DNA of 32,549 nucleotides, taken from positions 1-32,549 of the forward strand of contig JACQYI010000004.1 in assembly GCA_016208305.1 (NCBI GenBank), written 5' to 3'. Positions 7,585-16,269 of the stretch are shown here, in pieces (positions within the stretch are counted from its first letter, which is position 1; the number at the start of each line of letters is the position of its first letter). The notes beneath the pieces were generated by a model. The model did no database searches, had not been told where the DNA came from, and was given only the letters and a program-made list of their open reading frames with translations. This DNA is from Oscillatoriophycideae cyanobacterium NC_groundwater_1537_Pr4_S-0.65um_50_18 (lineage in GTDB: Bacteria; Cyanobacteriota; Cyanobacteriia; Elainellales; Elainellaceae). A program made the translations under genes and the position numbers.

Positions 7585-8121
7585 ATGCCAGACCTGCATG
7601 TCTCTTGGACAGACTATCACTACAAGATTGAGCAGCTTGCCGTCAAGATTTATCAGTCTAACTGGGAATTTAACCAGATTATTTGCCTTGCGAGAGGGGG
7701 GCTGCGGGTTGGAGATTTGCTATCTCGCATTTTTGATCAGCCGTTGGCTATTTTGGCTACGGCTTCCTATCGGGGCGCAGGGGGTAAGGTTCGAGGCAAT
7801 ATTGTGTTCTCTCGCGACCTGACGATGACTACGCCCAATCTGGGTAGCCATGTTTTAATCGTGGATGATCTGGTGGATTCGGGGGTGAGTTTGCAAAAAA
7901 CGCTGACTTGGCTCGATCGCACCTACGGGTTTTACATTGAGGAAGTGCGAACGGGTGTGCTGTGGTATAAGGCTTGCTCGACGATCGCTCCAGACTATTA
8001 CGTGGACTATTTATCGGATAATCCCTGGATTCATCAGCCTTTTGAGACTTACGAAAATCTTGATATTGCTGAGTTGGCTCAGTCTCATGCTGCGGCTGCG
8101 GCTCGTCCGTTTTCTGGCTAA
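7585..8121 (+). CDS. Phosphoribosyltransferase (hypoxanthine/xanthine-guanine type)
   Basis: A 178-residue type I phosphoribosyltransferase. The PRPP-binding motif VLIVDDLVDSG is at residues 90-100, preceded by the PRPP-loop region ICLARGGLRVGDLLS at 33-47 and a flexible segment after ATASYRG. The C-terminal hood with DYLSDNPWIHQPFET resembles archaeal and cyanobacterial hypoxanthine or xanthine phosphoribosyltransferases. The expected reaction joins a free purine base with PRPP to give the nucleotide in purine salvage. The exact base cannot be told from sequence, and uracil or orotate specificity is less likely. It is transcribed away from cysA, and an ABA4-like gene follows on the same strand after 132 bases. 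Confidence 0.85.
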   Translation: MPDLHVSWTDYHYKIEQLAVKIYQSNWEFNQIICLARGGLRVGDLLSRIFDQPLAILATASYRGAGGKVRGNIVFSRDLTMTTPNLGSHVLIVDDLVDSGVSLQKTLTWLDRTYGFYIEEVRTGVLWYKACSTIAPDYYVDYLSDNPWIHQPFETYENLDIAELAQSHAAAAARPFSG

Positions 8122-8149
8122 CGGCAAAACTTGAGGATGCGCTCTCGGC

Positions 8150-8183
8150 GTGAATCGGGGTGCCCTGCTGCGCCACGATTCAC
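8150..8183. repeat. Inverted repeat, near-copy of the 2231-2267 terminator stem
   Basis: GTGAATCGGGG at 8150-8160 faces CCACGATTCAC at 8173-8183 with one mismatch in the stem. The loop (GCCCTGCTGCG) also resembles the one at 2231-2267 (CTCTGTCGCG). No T-run follows, so it may be a dispersed repeat or weak terminator after the phosphoribosyltransferase. Just downstream CCCCTCACTCGTC occurs twice in tandem at about 8213-8240. Confidence 0.5.
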
Positions 8184-8253
8184 CCCTTCCAGCTTTTGCA
8201 TTACCCCCTTATCCCCTCACTCGTCATCCCCTCACTCGTCTGAAAATCGCCCT

Positions 8254-8709
8254 ATGCATCCTTCTCTCCTGTTCGACAGCGCTAATTTTTTCGTTTTGCC
8301 TTTCTGGTTGCTGATGATTGGCTTGCCCAACTGGGGCGTTACCCGCAGGGTGATGGAGTCTTTTCTGCCGTTTGTGCTGCTGGCAGGGGTCTACATTTAT
8401 CTGTTTAGCATGAGCTTAGATCCTGATTCGGCTCAGTCGTTTGCTAATCCGTCTTTGGCAGATATTGCTCGACTGTTTGCAAATGAAAATGTGGCAGCGG
8501 CGGGTTGGGTGCATTTTTTGGTGATGGATCTATTTGTGGGACGCTGGATCTATTGGGAGGGTCAGCGGACTGGGGTTTGGACAAGGCATTCGCTGATCAT
8601 CTGTTTGTTTGCGGGGCCTATGGGTCTGCTGTCTCATATTGTGACAGGGTGGATTACTCAGCGGTTTTTTGCGGATGCTAGCGTTGAACGTGAGGGGAGT
8701 TTGGGCTAA
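8254..8709 (+). CDS. ABA4-like family protein (DUF4281), membrane protein
   Basis: A 151-residue integral membrane protein with about four hydrophobic segments: FFVLPFWLLMIGLP near 12-25, FLPFVLLAGVYIYLF near 37-51, VHFLVMDLFVGRW near 88-100 and IICLFAGPMGLLSHIV near 113-128. The blocks FDSANFFVLPFW, GWVHFLVMDLFVGRWIYWEG and FAGPMGLLSH are characteristic of ABA4/DUF4281. Plant ABA4 is needed for neoxanthin formation from violaxanthin; the cyanobacterial homologue has no settled function but is assumed to act on or near carotenoids. The frame is open further upstream, but that part overlaps the repeat region and is low-complexity, so ATG 8254 directly before MHPSLLFDSANF is preferred. Confidence 0.88.
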   Translation: MHPSLLFDSANFFVLPFWLLMIGLPNWGVTRRVMESFLPFVLLAGVYIYLFSMSLDPDSAQSFANPSLADIARLFANENVAAAGWVHFLVMDLFVGRWIYWEGQRTGVWTRHSLIICLFAGPMGLLSHIVTGWITQRFFADASVEREGSLG

Positions 8710-8721
8710 GATCGCACAGCC

Positions 8722-8766
8722 TTGGGGGTCTCCCCCAAACCCCCGGCAGGGGACGGGCACGTCCCC
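8722..8766. repeat. GC-rich palindromic repeat pair
   Basis: TTGGGGG/CCCCCAA forms a palindrome at 8722-8738 and GGGGAC/GTCCCC another at 8749-8766, 12 bases after the ABA4-like stop. This is a typical cyanobacterial intergenic repeat style. It may stop transcription weakly but has no T-run. Confidence 0.5.
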
Positions 8767-9059
8767 CACACCCCCTCTGCATGAGGTGTGAGATAGGGGA
8801 ATATGGGTCGCTTCGCATTTGTGGGGCGATCGGGCGTTTGGGACGGTTTTGATTTGCGCATTCAAACCTCATTTGCGCTCTACTGAGTCTGGTTTGAGAT
8901 AAGCCTAAAGTGCTTAGAGTTTCCGGAATTTGTGGGTTTGGGCTGGGAAGGTATAGTCACGGGTTGAGATGGGGTTGAGCGGCTGCTTCATGAGAACTTC
9001 GCAATTCCAAGCGATCGATCGCTATGATCGGACAGGGCTGGGCGAGTTTTTTAGGCCAA

Positions 9060-9091
9060 TTAATTTTCGAGCCAGTTAATTTTCGAGCCAG
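9060..9091. repeat. 16-bp tandem duplication
   Basis: TTAATTTTCGAGCCAG occurs twice without a gap at 9060-9075 and 9076-9091, just before the MITE. The rest of 8770-9059 has no gene that I can support. Confidence 0.7.
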
Positions 9092-9112
9092 TAAGTTGCC
9101 CTATGACTCTAA

Positions 9113-9275
9113 GAGGATGTTTGAAAAGTGGTCGGCTGTGGTTTTAGGCACCTGTTGATCCCCCCTGCCCCCCTTAAAAAAGGGGGGAAATGAATTCAAA
9201 GTCCCCCTTTTTAAGGGGGATTTAGGGGGATCTGAAACGTTTTGCTGCCCATAGTTAGACTTTTCAAACATCCTC
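9113..9275. mobile_element. 163-bp MITE with 17-bp terminal inverted repeats
   Basis: GAGGATGTTTGAAAAGT at 9113-9129 is the exact reverse complement of ACTTTTCAAACATCCTC at 9259-9275. TAA flanks both sides (9110-9112 and 9276-9278) as a 3-bp target duplication, which fits IS5-group elements with TNA targets. There is no transposase inside. The interior is a nested palindrome from GATCCCCC (9157) to GGGGGATC (9232) containing CCCCTTAAAAAAGGGG-like and CCCCCTTTTTAAGGGGG arms, a pattern common in cyanobacterial intergenic DNA. It lies 59 bases upstream of the TonB-like gene and could affect its transcription. Confidence 0.85.
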
Positions 9276-9334
9276 TAAGCTCAAGCGATCGCCTCCGGTG
9301 ATGCAGACTCAAGCAGTGATGAAGTTTCTCAACT

Positions 9335-10465
9335 ATGACGCATCTGACCAATAAGCCAAATGTGGCTCAGCCCCCTGCGCGCCGGATGCGTGCGTCAGAG
9401 CCTTCGTGGCTATGGCTGGCGTTGGGGGGTGGGTCGATCGCCCTTCATCTTTTGGCTGTGGTAATTTTGCTGCCGATCGCGAGTCGGGCTTCTATGCAAA
9501 ACAAGCCTCTGGAGATCAGCCCGATCGATTTTGTGGCGCTTCCGGGTACGAATCCGAGTACCAGTTCGAGTACGAAGAAATCTACAAGTCCTAAGGCGAT
9601 CGCGGCTCCTCCTCCTGCTGTTCCTGCACCAGTGAGCCAAAGTGATTCTGGAGAGATTGGTTTTGCGCCGCCACCTGAGCCATCACCTGAGCCGCCAATT
9701 GCACCCAGCGTAGAACCGAGCGTAGAACCCAGTGTTGCGACGTCGATCGCTCCTTCTCCCGTCCCTGAATCTCCTGTGCCTGAGTCTCCTTCTCCCGTAC
9801 CTTCTGCATCTGCATCTCCTGTACCTGAATCTCCCGTCCCTGCATCTCCTGCACCTGAGTTTCCTTCTCCCGTCCCTGAATCTTCTACGCCTGATCCGGG
9901 CGCTTCTGCTGTGCCCTCTCAGCCTTTGGCTTCTGCCACGCCACCTCAGCAGGCCGGACAAGCTGTGCCTTCCGGTGCTGGCTTGCCGTCTCCTCTGGTC
10001 GTTACAGAACCGATTTCGGCGGCTATCCCAGATACTTCAGGTCAATATTCTGCTGAAAGTCAGCCGACTCCGCTGACGCTGACTGCCTCTTTGCAGGTGG
10101 CTGCTGTGCCGCCAGAACAGCTAGAGATGCCGCCCCCTGATGCGATCGCTCAACCTACAGTGAGTGCCTATACGTTTGCCCCAAATCCTCAGGACACGAT
10201 TTGCATACCAGAGGCTGAAGTCGCACAGTTCAATGCGCCGGGAGGTCTGACGCTGGGAGCAGAAGTGGGCGTGCAGGTGGCGACCAATGAAGTCGGCCAG
10301 GTGATTGATACGGCTGTCTGGCAGCCCAGCCAGAATTCGCTGAACGATCAGTTGGCGACTTGTTTGGTCAAAAACTGGAACTGGGCCTTTCAACCTGCGA
10401 TCGCTCAAGGCCAACCTGTGGCGAGCAAGGCATTGGTCATTTGGGTGAAAATCGATCGCAGCTAG
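9335..10465 (+). CDS. TonB-like energy-transducing protein with Pro-rich spacer
   Basis: A 376-residue protein with the layout of TonB. A short cytoplasmic N-terminus is followed by one membrane segment at about 31-49 (GGGSIALHLLAVVILLPIA). A long spacer at about 85-275 is rich in Pro, Ser, Ala and Glu, with repeats such as SPVPESPVPESP and PSVEPSVEPSV. The C-terminal domain at about 285-376 contains GLTLGAEVGVQVATNEVGQV and ends in ALVIWVKIDRS, consistent with a TonB C-terminal fold. TonB couples the proton-motive force of the inner membrane (through ExbB/ExbD) to outer-membrane receptors. No exbB, exbD or receptor gene is nearby. The spacer is variable between relatives, so the assignment rests on architecture and the C-terminal domain. 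A MITE lies just upstream. Confidence 0.75.
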   Translation: MTHLTNKPNVAQPPARRMRASEPSWLWLALGGGSIALHLLAVVILLPIASRASMQNKPLEISPIDFVALPGTNPSTSSSTKKSTSPKAIAAPPPAVPAPVSQSDSGEIGFAPPPEPSPEPPIAPSVEPSVEPSVATSIAPSPVPESPVPESPSPVPSASASPVPESPVPASPAPEFPSPVPESSTPDPGASAVPSQPLASATPPQQAGQAVPSGAGLPSPLVVTEPISAAIPDTSGQYSAESQPTPLTLTASLQVAAVPPEQLEMPPPDAIAQPTVSAYTFAPNPQDTICIPEAEVAQFNAPGGLTLGAEVGVQVATNEVGQVIDTAVWQPSQNSLNDQLATCLVKNWNWAFQPAIAQGQPVASKALVIWVKIDRS

Positions 10466-10539
10466 GCTGATTGAGCGATGCACTATGCTGGTACTGAGGG
10501 GTGTCCTGTATTGGATGCCAGCCACCTTTGGAGTTGATT

Positions 10540-10782
10540 ATGGAATTAGATCAAACTGAATTATCCTCAAAGGCTGAGGCAAAACGTGAGCAACCCGAAG
10601 CTGGTCACCCAGCAGCCATGAAGTCAGCAGCGATGACGTTGGAAGCCAAAACTCAGGTTGTTCAAAACTCATTGGCAGCACAATCCATCAATTTATCCTG
10701 CGAAGATATTGATGCGTTCTTGCTGTATCTAGAGACTGAAAAGGAGTGGGCTGAGGTTTATCGTCGTCTTGCCAACTCCTAA
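10540..10782 (+). CDS. Antitoxin partner of Doc-type toxin
   Basis: An 80-residue protein encoded directly before, and overlapping by 14 bases, the Doc-like toxin gene. The N-terminal half is polar and Ala/Glu-rich. The C-terminal part, with INLSCEDIDAFLLYLETEKE followed by WAEVYRRLAN, is predicted helical and resembles the Fic/Doc-neutralising tail of cyanobacterial antitoxins. A clear Phd DNA-binding domain is not visible. The ATG at 10540 has GGAG six bases upstream and is preferred to the ATG at 10501. By analogy with Phd/Doc, it should bind the toxin and may repress the operon. Confidence 0.75.
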   Translation: MELDQTELSSKAEAKREQPEAGHPAAMKSAAMTLEAKTQVVQNSLAAQSINLSCEDIDAFLLYLETEKEWAEVYRRLANS

Positions 10783-11161
10783 TTTCATTACACTTGACCT
10801 AATTCTTTTGATACACCGTCGCCAAATTAGAGCGTTTGGTGGCACTGAGGGTATTAGAGATATGGGGCTATTAGAGTCTGCTTTAGCTCAGCCCAAAGCA
10901 ACCTTTGGCGGAGATTTTTTACATCCTGCGTTGCCAGAACAGGCAGCAGCATACCTGTTTCACCTTGTGATGAATCATCCGTTCGTTGATGGCAACAAGC
11001 GTACTGCATTTGCGACAATGACGACTTTTCTGAAGATGAATGGCTGTAGACTCAACCTCTCTCAAGACGAAGCCTACCGTCTGGTATTGCAGGTAATAGA
11101 AAGCAAAATGAGCAAGGCATGGCTTGCCGCTCGTCTGGCAGAGAATATCTCTCTGGTGTAA
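10769..11161 (+). CDS. doc: Doc family toxin (Fic fold)
   Basis: A 130-residue death-on-curing type toxin. The Fic-fold active-site motif HPFVDGNKRTA is at residues 70-80, preceded by the N-terminal block LIHRRQIRAFGGTEGIRDMGLLESALAQP typical of Doc. Phage P1 Doc phosphorylates elongation factor Tu, and homologues are assumed to act likewise; the Fic fold otherwise catalyses AMPylation. The only usable start is a TTG at 10769 inside the antitoxin gene, giving a 14-base overlap; no in-frame ATG or GTG lies closer. Translational coupling would keep toxin yield below antitoxin yield. All family residues look intact. Confidence 0.9.
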   Translation: MPTPNFITLDLILLIHRRQIRAFGGTEGIRDMGLLESALAQPKATFGGDFLHPALPEQAAAYLFHLVMNHPFVDGNKRTAFATMTTFLKMNGCRLNLSQDEAYRLVLQVIESKMSKAWLAARLAENISLV

Positions 11162-11330
11162 ATCGTGACAGCCGCGCCGATATTCACACCTTCAAGCAGA
11201 CAGTCAAGCAGGCAGTCTAATCGAAGGGGCAAGGGGTAAGAATGGCGAAATGGCGCGATCGCCCAATTCGGCCTAAACCGATAGAATTGAGCTTGTCGTG
11301 ATTCCGCCAAACTTTTTTGTCGCTGCGCTC

Positions 11331-13643
11331 ATGTCTGCCCTTGCTGAAGCTCCCTTTTCGCTCGAAGAAATTGCATCCGAAGGCATTAAGCCTGACGAGT
11401 ACGAAGAAATTTTCCGTCGTCTAGGACGCCATCCCAACAAAGCTGAGCTGGGTATGTTTGGTGTCATGTGGTCAGAACACTGCTGCTATAAGAATTCGCG
11501 GCCGCTGCTGAAGCAGTTTCCCACCACGGGCGATCGCATCCTTGTAGGCCCTGGTGAAAATGCGGGTGTGGTGGATATGGGGGATGGCTTGCAGTTGGCC
11601 TTCAAGATTGAGTCGCACAACCATCCTTCAGCGGTGGAGCCGTTTCAGGGTGCGGCAACGGGTGTCGGCGGTATCCTGCGGGATATTTTTACGATGGGGG
11701 CACGCCCGATCGCTATTTTGAATTCGCTGCGGTTTGGTTCGCTAGAAGAGGCGCGCACCCGGCGGCTGGTGAATGGCGTCGTGGCTGGAATTTCTCACTA
11801 CGGCAACTGTGTGGGTGTGCCGACGGTAGGGGGTGAGGTCTACTTTGACCCCTCCTATTCAGGCAATCCGCTGGTGAATGCGATGGCGCTGGGTTTGATG
11901 GAAACGCCGGAAATTGTCACTTCAGGAGCGGTGGGCATTGGCAATCCGGTGCTGTATGTCGGCTCGACGACTGGGCGAGATGGCATGGGGGGCGCTAGCT
12001 TTGCCAGTGCCGAACTCAGCGATGCCTCAATGGACGATCGCCCTGCGGTGCAGGTTGGCGATCCGTTTCTAGAGAAGGCTCTGATCGAAGCCTGTCTGGA
12101 AGCTTTTAAGACCGGAGCGGTGGCGGCAGCTCAGGATATGGGGGCGGCGGGCATCACCTGCTCGACTTCAGAAATGGCGGCAAAAGGCGGTGTTGGCATT
12201 GAGCTAGATCTGGACAAAGTTCCGGTGCGGGAAACGGGTATGGTGCCCTATGAGTATCTGCTGTCTGAGTCGCAAGAGCGAATGCTGTTTGTGGCACATA
12301 AGGGGCGAGAGCAAGAGCTAATTGAGATTTTTGAGCGGTGGGGGCTGCATGCCGTAGTGGCTGGCACCGTGATTGAAGAGGCGATCGTCCGCATTCTTTT
12401 CAAGGGCGAGATTGCTGCCGAGATTCCGGCGACGGCACTGGCCGACAATACGCCAATTTATCACCGAGAGCTGTTGCAGGAGCCGCCAGAGTACGCCCGC
12501 AAAGCCTGGGAGTGGCAGGAGTCTGCTTTGCCGGGTTGCACAGCTGCAGGGATTGAGCTAGCCGGGAAGGCTCATAGCTGGACTGAGGTACTGCTGGCTT
12601 TGCTCGATAGCCCAACGATCGCCTCTAAGCAGTGGGTCTACCGCCAATATGATCATCAGGTGCAAAACAATACGGTCTTGCTGCCTGGTGGAGCTGATGC
12701 GGCTGTGATTCGACTCCGGCCTCAGTTGGGAGAAGTTGCCTCTACCAAAGGCGTAGCAGCTACGGTAGACTGCAACGCCCGATATGTCTACCTGCATCCC
12801 TATGAGGGGGCAAAAATGGCGGTGGCGGAGGCTGCGCGTAACCTGAGCTGTGTGGGTGCAGAGCCGCTAGCCGTTACGGATAACCTCAATTTTGGCAGCC
12901 CTGAGAAGGCGATCGGCTATTGGCAGTTGGCGCAAGCTTGTCGCGGTATTGCCGATGCCTGCCGAGAGCTGGCTACTCCAGTGACGGGTGGCAATGTCTC
13001 GCTCTATAACGAAACGCTGGATGCTGAAGGCAAGCCGCAATCGATCTATCCCACTCCGGTGATTGGCATGGTGGGCTTGGTCGAAGATATTACCCAAGTT
13101 TGCGGACAGGGCTGGCGATCGCCCGGTGATGCCATCTATCTCTTAGGAAGTGGGAATAGCAACACAACCCTGGGTGGCTCGGAATACCTGGCGGTGCTGC
13201 ACCAGACGATCGCGGGACAGCCGCCAATTGCCGATCTCGCGCTAGAGCGTCAGGTGCAGTCGGTTTGTCGTCAGGGCATTCGCCAAGGCTGGGTTAAGTC
13301 AGCCCATGACTGTGCTGAAGGGGGGCTGGCGATCGCTTTGGCGGAATGCTGTATCAGCGGTCAGCTAGGTGCAGAAATTCAGCTCTCTGCGCCAGATCCA
13401 GAAGCCCGCTGGGATCATCTGCTGTTTGCCGAGGGCAGCGCTCGTATTCTGGTGTCGGTGGCGGCAGAACAGGTAGAAACCTGGGAATCCTATATGCAGT
13501 CTCACCTATCGGCCTCCTGGCAAAAATTAGGAGAGGTGGGTGGCACAACCTTATCTCTAACGGTTGATAACCTGACGTTAATCAGCGCCAGCCTAGAAGA
13601 GATGGGCGATCGTTGGTCAAAGGCGATCGAACGCCGCCTCTAG
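11331..13643 (+). CDS. purL: Phosphoribosylformylglycinamidine synthase subunit PurL
   Basis: The large synthetase subunit converting FGAR and ATP, with ammonia from PurQ, into FGAM in purine synthesis. The 770-residue length is that of the short PurL form that works with separate PurS and PurQ. Markers are [67 protein letters not shown] and [14 protein letters not shown] second AIRS-type half follows ([45 protein letters not shown]). The frame is open from GTG 11298, but ATG 11331 gives the usual N-terminus ([15 protein letters not shown]). No strong ribosome site is visible. A TAGAAT at 11282-11287 may be a -10 element. purF follows after 187 bases, a neighbourhood seen in other cyanobacteria. 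Confidence 0.97.
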   Translation: MSALAEAPFSLEEIASEGIKPDEYEEIFRRLGRHPNKAELGMFGVMWSEHCCYKNSRPLLKQFPTTGDRILVGPGENAGVVDMGDGLQLAFKIESHNHPSAVEPFQGAATGVGGILRDIFTMGARPIAILNSLRFGSLEEARTRRLVNGVVAGISHYGNCVGVPTVGGEVYFDPSYSGNPLVNAMALGLMETPEIVTSGAVGIGNPVLYVGSTTGRDGMGGASFASAELSDASMDDRPAVQVGDPFLEKALIEACLEAFKTGAVAAAQDMGAAGITCSTSEMAAKGGVGIELDLDKVPVRETGMVPYEYLLSESQERMLFVAHKGREQELIEIFERWGLHAVVAGTVIEEAIVRILFKGEIAAEIPATALADNTPIYHRELLQEPPEYARKAWEWQESALPGCTAAGIELAGKAHSWTEVLLALLDSPTIASKQWVYRQYDHQVQNNTVLLPGGADAAVIRLRPQLGEVASTKGVAATVDCNARYVYLHPYEGAKMAVAEAARNLSCVGAEPLAVTDNLNFGSPEKAIGYWQLAQACRGIADACRELATPVTGGNVSLYNETLDAEGKPQSIYPTPVIGMVGLVEDITQVCGQGWRSPGDAIYLLGSGNSNTTLGGSEYLAVLHQTIAGQPPIADLALERQVQSVCRQGIRQGWVKSAHDCAEGGLAIALAECCISGQLGAEIQLSAPDPEARWDHLLFAEGSARILVSVAAEQVETWESYMQSHLSASWQKLGEVGGTTLSLTVDNLTLISASLEEMGDRWSKAIERRL

Positions 13644-13720
13644 ACTGATGTTTTCAGGTCTAGAGATCCAACCAGATACAACCGTAAACGGAACGATTAC
13701 GCTACTGTTATGGAGTGGGA

Positions 13721-13750
13721 TTGTTAAGAAAAAATTAATTAAAGTATTTT
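13721..13750 (+). promoter_or_regulatory. Putative purF promoter
   Basis: TTGTTA at 13721-13726 and TATTTT at 13745-13750 are separated by 18 bases in an A/T-rich stretch 80 bases before the purF start. Prediction by eye. Confidence 0.4.
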
Positions 13751-13830
13751 CGCTTGCCTGAAGGTTTCGTCTGAAGACCTCTCGTCTGACGTTCATCCAC
13801 TCACCGCACTCAAAAAAGTAAAGCCGATCC

Positions 13831-15363
13831 ATGAAGCCAAACTCCGTCCATTCTTCGTCTGCCGACTCTTGGTCTACAGATTCTGTCGAGCATTTTGACC
13901 AACCCGAAAGATCCGATAAACCTGAGGAAGCCTGTGGCGTGTTTGGCATCTACGCTCCCGAAACGGATGTCGCCAAACTCACCTATTTTGGGCTATATGC
14001 CTTGCAGCATCGCGGTCAAGAATCTGCCGGAATTGCCGCTTTTGCTGGAGACACCGTTCATCTGCACAAGGGCATGGGTCTAGTCTCTCAGGTCTTTAAC
14101 GAGCAGATCTTTCAAGAGATGGCGGGTGATTTAGCGGTGGGTCATACCCGCTATTCCACAACCGGATCGAGCCGCGTGGTCAATGCCCAACCTGCCGTAG
14201 TCGATACGCGGCTGGGAAAGCTGGCGCTGGCGCACAACGGCAATTTGGTAAATACGCCTAGCCTCCGGGAAGAGATACTGCAAAACACGGAGGTAGAGTT
14301 TGTCACCACGACCGACTCTGAAATGATTGCCATCGCCATTGCCCAGGAAATTAACGCAGGCAAGGGATGGCTAGAGGGAGCCATTAGCGCTTTCAAACGA
14401 TGCCAAGGCGCTTTCAGTCTAGCGATCGCTACTCCCAATGGCATTATGGGTGTGCGAGATCCCAACGGCATTCGTCCGCTGGTCGTGGGGGTGCTTAAAA
14501 GTGACGAAACAGCGCCCGATCGCTATGTCATTGCTTCAGAGACTTGTGCCCTAGACATTATTGGGGCAGAGTATGTCCGGGATGTGGAGCCAGGTGAGCT
14601 GGTTTGGATCACCGAGCAGGGGTTGGCCTCTTTTCAGTGGGCTTCCCAAGCAGAGCGCAAGCTCTGCATTTTGGAAATGATTTATTTCGCGCGCCCCGAT
14701 AGCGTCATGCATGAGGAAAGCCTCTATAGCTATCGGCTGCGGCTGGGTCGGCAGTTGGCGTTAGAATCGCCGCCGCTGGGAGAGGTTGATTTGGTCATGG
14801 GTGTGCCAGATTCCGGCATTCCAGCCGCGATCGGGTTTTCTCAGCAGTCGGGCATTCCCTACGCAGAGGGGTTGATCAAAAACCGCTATGTGGGACGCAC
14901 CTTCATCCAACCCACTCAGGCCATGCGAGAAGCGGGCATTCGCATGAAGCTCAACCCCCTGAAGGATGTGCTGAAGGGCAAACGCATCGTGATTGTGGAT
15001 GATTCGATCGTGCGAGGAACCACTAGCCGCAAGCTAGTCAAGGCTTTGCGCGAGGCCGGAGCTGCTGAAGTGCATATGCGGATCTCTTCACCGCCTGTGA
15101 CGCATCCTTGCTTTTACGGCATTGATACAGACAGCCAAGATCAGCTGATTGCAGCCACCAAATCGATCGCTGAAATTCAAGAGCAGCTAGGAGTGACTTC
15201 TCTCGCCTATCTGAGCTGGGATGGCATGCTGACGGCCACACGCGAAGATACCAACACTTTCTGTTCGGCTTGCTTTACGGGCGATTATCCCGTCCCCGTT
15301 CCCGAACCCGTGAAGCGATCGAAACTGGTATTAGAGAAGACTCCAGCTTCTACTTCTGTTTAG
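13831..15363 (+). CDS. purF: Amidophosphoribosyltransferase PurF
   Basis: Catalyses the first step of purine synthesis: PRPP plus glutamine gives 5-phosphoribosylamine. The 510-residue protein starts with a 34-residue propeptide. Cys35 in EEACGVFGIY is the expected N-terminal nucleophile after processing. The glutaminase part includes LQHRGQESAGIA, GHTRYSTTG and ALAHNGNLVN. The transferase part has MGVPDSGIPAAIGFS and the PRPP motif RIVIVDDSIVRGTTS. Cysteines in KLCILEMIYFARPDS and in FCSACFTGDYP fit the Bacillus-type [4Fe-4S] enzyme. A candidate promoter lies upstream. The gene is complete. Confidence 0.97.
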   Translation: MKPNSVHSSSADSWSTDSVEHFDQPERSDKPEEACGVFGIYAPETDVAKLTYFGLYALQHRGQESAGIAAFAGDTVHLHKGMGLVSQVFNEQIFQEMAGDLAVGHTRYSTTGSSRVVNAQPAVVDTRLGKLALAHNGNLVNTPSLREEILQNTEVEFVTTTDSEMIAIAIAQEINAGKGWLEGAISAFKRCQGAFSLAIATPNGIMGVRDPNGIRPLVVGVLKSDETAPDRYVIASETCALDIIGAEYVRDVEPGELVWITEQGLASFQWASQAERKLCILEMIYFARPDSVMHEESLYSYRLRLGRQLALESPPLGEVDLVMGVPDSGIPAAIGFSQQSGIPYAEGLIKNRYVGRTFIQPTQAMREAGIRMKLNPLKDVLKGKRIVIVDDSIVRGTTSRKLVKALREAGAAEVHMRISSPPVTHPCFYGIDTDSQDQLIAATKSIAEIQEQLGVTSLAYLSWDGMLTATREDTNTFCSACFTGDYPVPVPEPVKRSKLVLEKTPASTSV

Positions 15364-15485
15364 GCTGTGCTTAAGCTCGCGAATGCAATACCCCCTGTCC
15401 AGCGCATTCACTGATGATCTGAACGATGAGATCTCTAAACGTTTAGACATCTAGCGTAGCCAATCACAAAGTTCTCCTATTTTTT
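15364..15485 (+). other. Gap between purF and trmD, no trmD start found
   Basis: All three plus-strand frames were read for the usual TrmD N-terminus (MRFDIVTLFPDFF type). None matches. The trmD frame carries a TAG at 15452-15454 and no start codon of the ATG/GTG/TTG type between there and 15644. Confidence 0.6.
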
Positions 15486-15536
15486 CTAAAAGCTGGATTT
15501 CAAAAGCGCGGAGCGCTTTTGAAATCCAGCTTTTAG
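15486..15536. repeat. Perfect 24-bp inverted repeat at the 5' end of trmD
   Basis: The arm at 15486-15509 (CTAAAAGCTGGATTTCAAAA plus GCGC) is the exact reverse complement of 15513-15536, with a GGA loop at 15510-15512. It lies where the first 20-odd codons of trmD should be. No T-run follows on the plus strand. It may be a small palindromic insertion or a purF terminator that replaced the trmD start. Confidence 0.9.
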
Positions 15537-16174
15537 GGTTTAGAGCACTAACCAAAGAAATTGCGACCGTCAATCTAGTCAATCCGCGCGACTTCACGTT
15601 CGACAAGCACCATCGCGTCGATGACGAACCCTATGGCGGCGGCGTGGGCATGCTGCTGAAACCCGAACCGATTTTTGCGGCTGTGGAGTCGCTGCCCGCT
15701 CTGCCCCGTCGAGAGGTAATTTTGCTGACTCCCCAGGGGCAAACAATGAACCAAAAGATGTTTCAAGAGTTGGGCAGCTTCGAGCAGCTTGTGATGATTT
15801 GCGGACATTACGAAGGCGTAGACGATCGCGTTCTCGATCTCGTTACCCGTGAGGTTTCCCTAGGCGATTTTGTCCTCACCTGTGGCGAAATTCCGGCGCT
15901 GACCCTGCTCAATGGCGTGATTCGCTTGCTGCCCGGTACGGTGGGCAAGGAAGAATCTCTGAAGCTAGAAAGCTTTGAGGCCGGACTGCTAGACTATCCG
16001 CAATACACGCGCCCTGCTGAGTTTCGCGGCCTCAAGGTTCCAGAGGTGCTGCTGTCGGGCAACCACCAAGCGATCGCCCAATGGCGCAAGCAGCAACAGC
16101 AAGATCGCACTCGCGATCGCCGTCCCGACCTATGGCAAGCTTGGCTCGATCAGCAAGAATCTCAGAAGGGCTAA
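15530..16174 (+). CDS. trmD: tRNA (guanine-N1)-methyltransferase TrmD, 5' end missing
   Basis: TrmD methylates G37 of tRNAs using S-adenosylmethionine and keeps the reading frame in translation. Family similarity starts at about 15530 (LLGFRALTKEIATVNLVNPRDF). It continues through KHHRVDDEPYGGGVGMLLKPEPIF, the knot segment LTPQGQ, CGHYEGVDDRV, SLGDFVLTCGE and GTVGKEESL to RTRDRRPDLWQAW. About 20-25 N-terminal residues, the first strand of the SPOUT fold, are absent. A perfect inverted repeat ends at 15536 in their place, and no ordinary start codon precedes ATG 15644, which would lose the conserved DEPYGGG region. The rest is undamaged, so the break is recent, or a non-standard start is used, or a second trmD exists elsewhere. 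A full-length protein from this locus is doubtful. Confidence 0.85.
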   Translation, partial: LLGFRALTKEIATVNLVNPRDFTFDKHHRVDDEPYGGGVGMLLKPEPIFAAVESLPALPRREVILLTPQGQTMNQKMFQELGSFEQLVMICGHYEGVDDRVLDLVTREVSLGDFVLTCGEIPALTLLNGVIRLLPGTVGKEESLKLESFEAGLLDYPQYTRPAEFRGLKVPEVLLSGNHQAIAQWRKQQQQDRTRDRRPDLWQAWLDQQESQKG

Positions 16175-16269
16175 ACTGAAGGCTGATGCATTTTTGTGGC
16201 ATGGGCAATCTACGCCACCAATGCGCCACCGAAATGCCTTTAACTTATTAAGCATCAGAGGAAAAGCCC

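Noticed and set aside
9591-9961. Minus-strand and alternative frames in the TonB-like spacer
   Set aside because: Arg- or Leu-rich products are by-products of the Pro/Ser codon repeats.
15383-15454. Upstream ATG at 15383 as trmD start
   Set aside because: In the trmD frame but followed by a TAG at 15452 and without any TrmD similarity.
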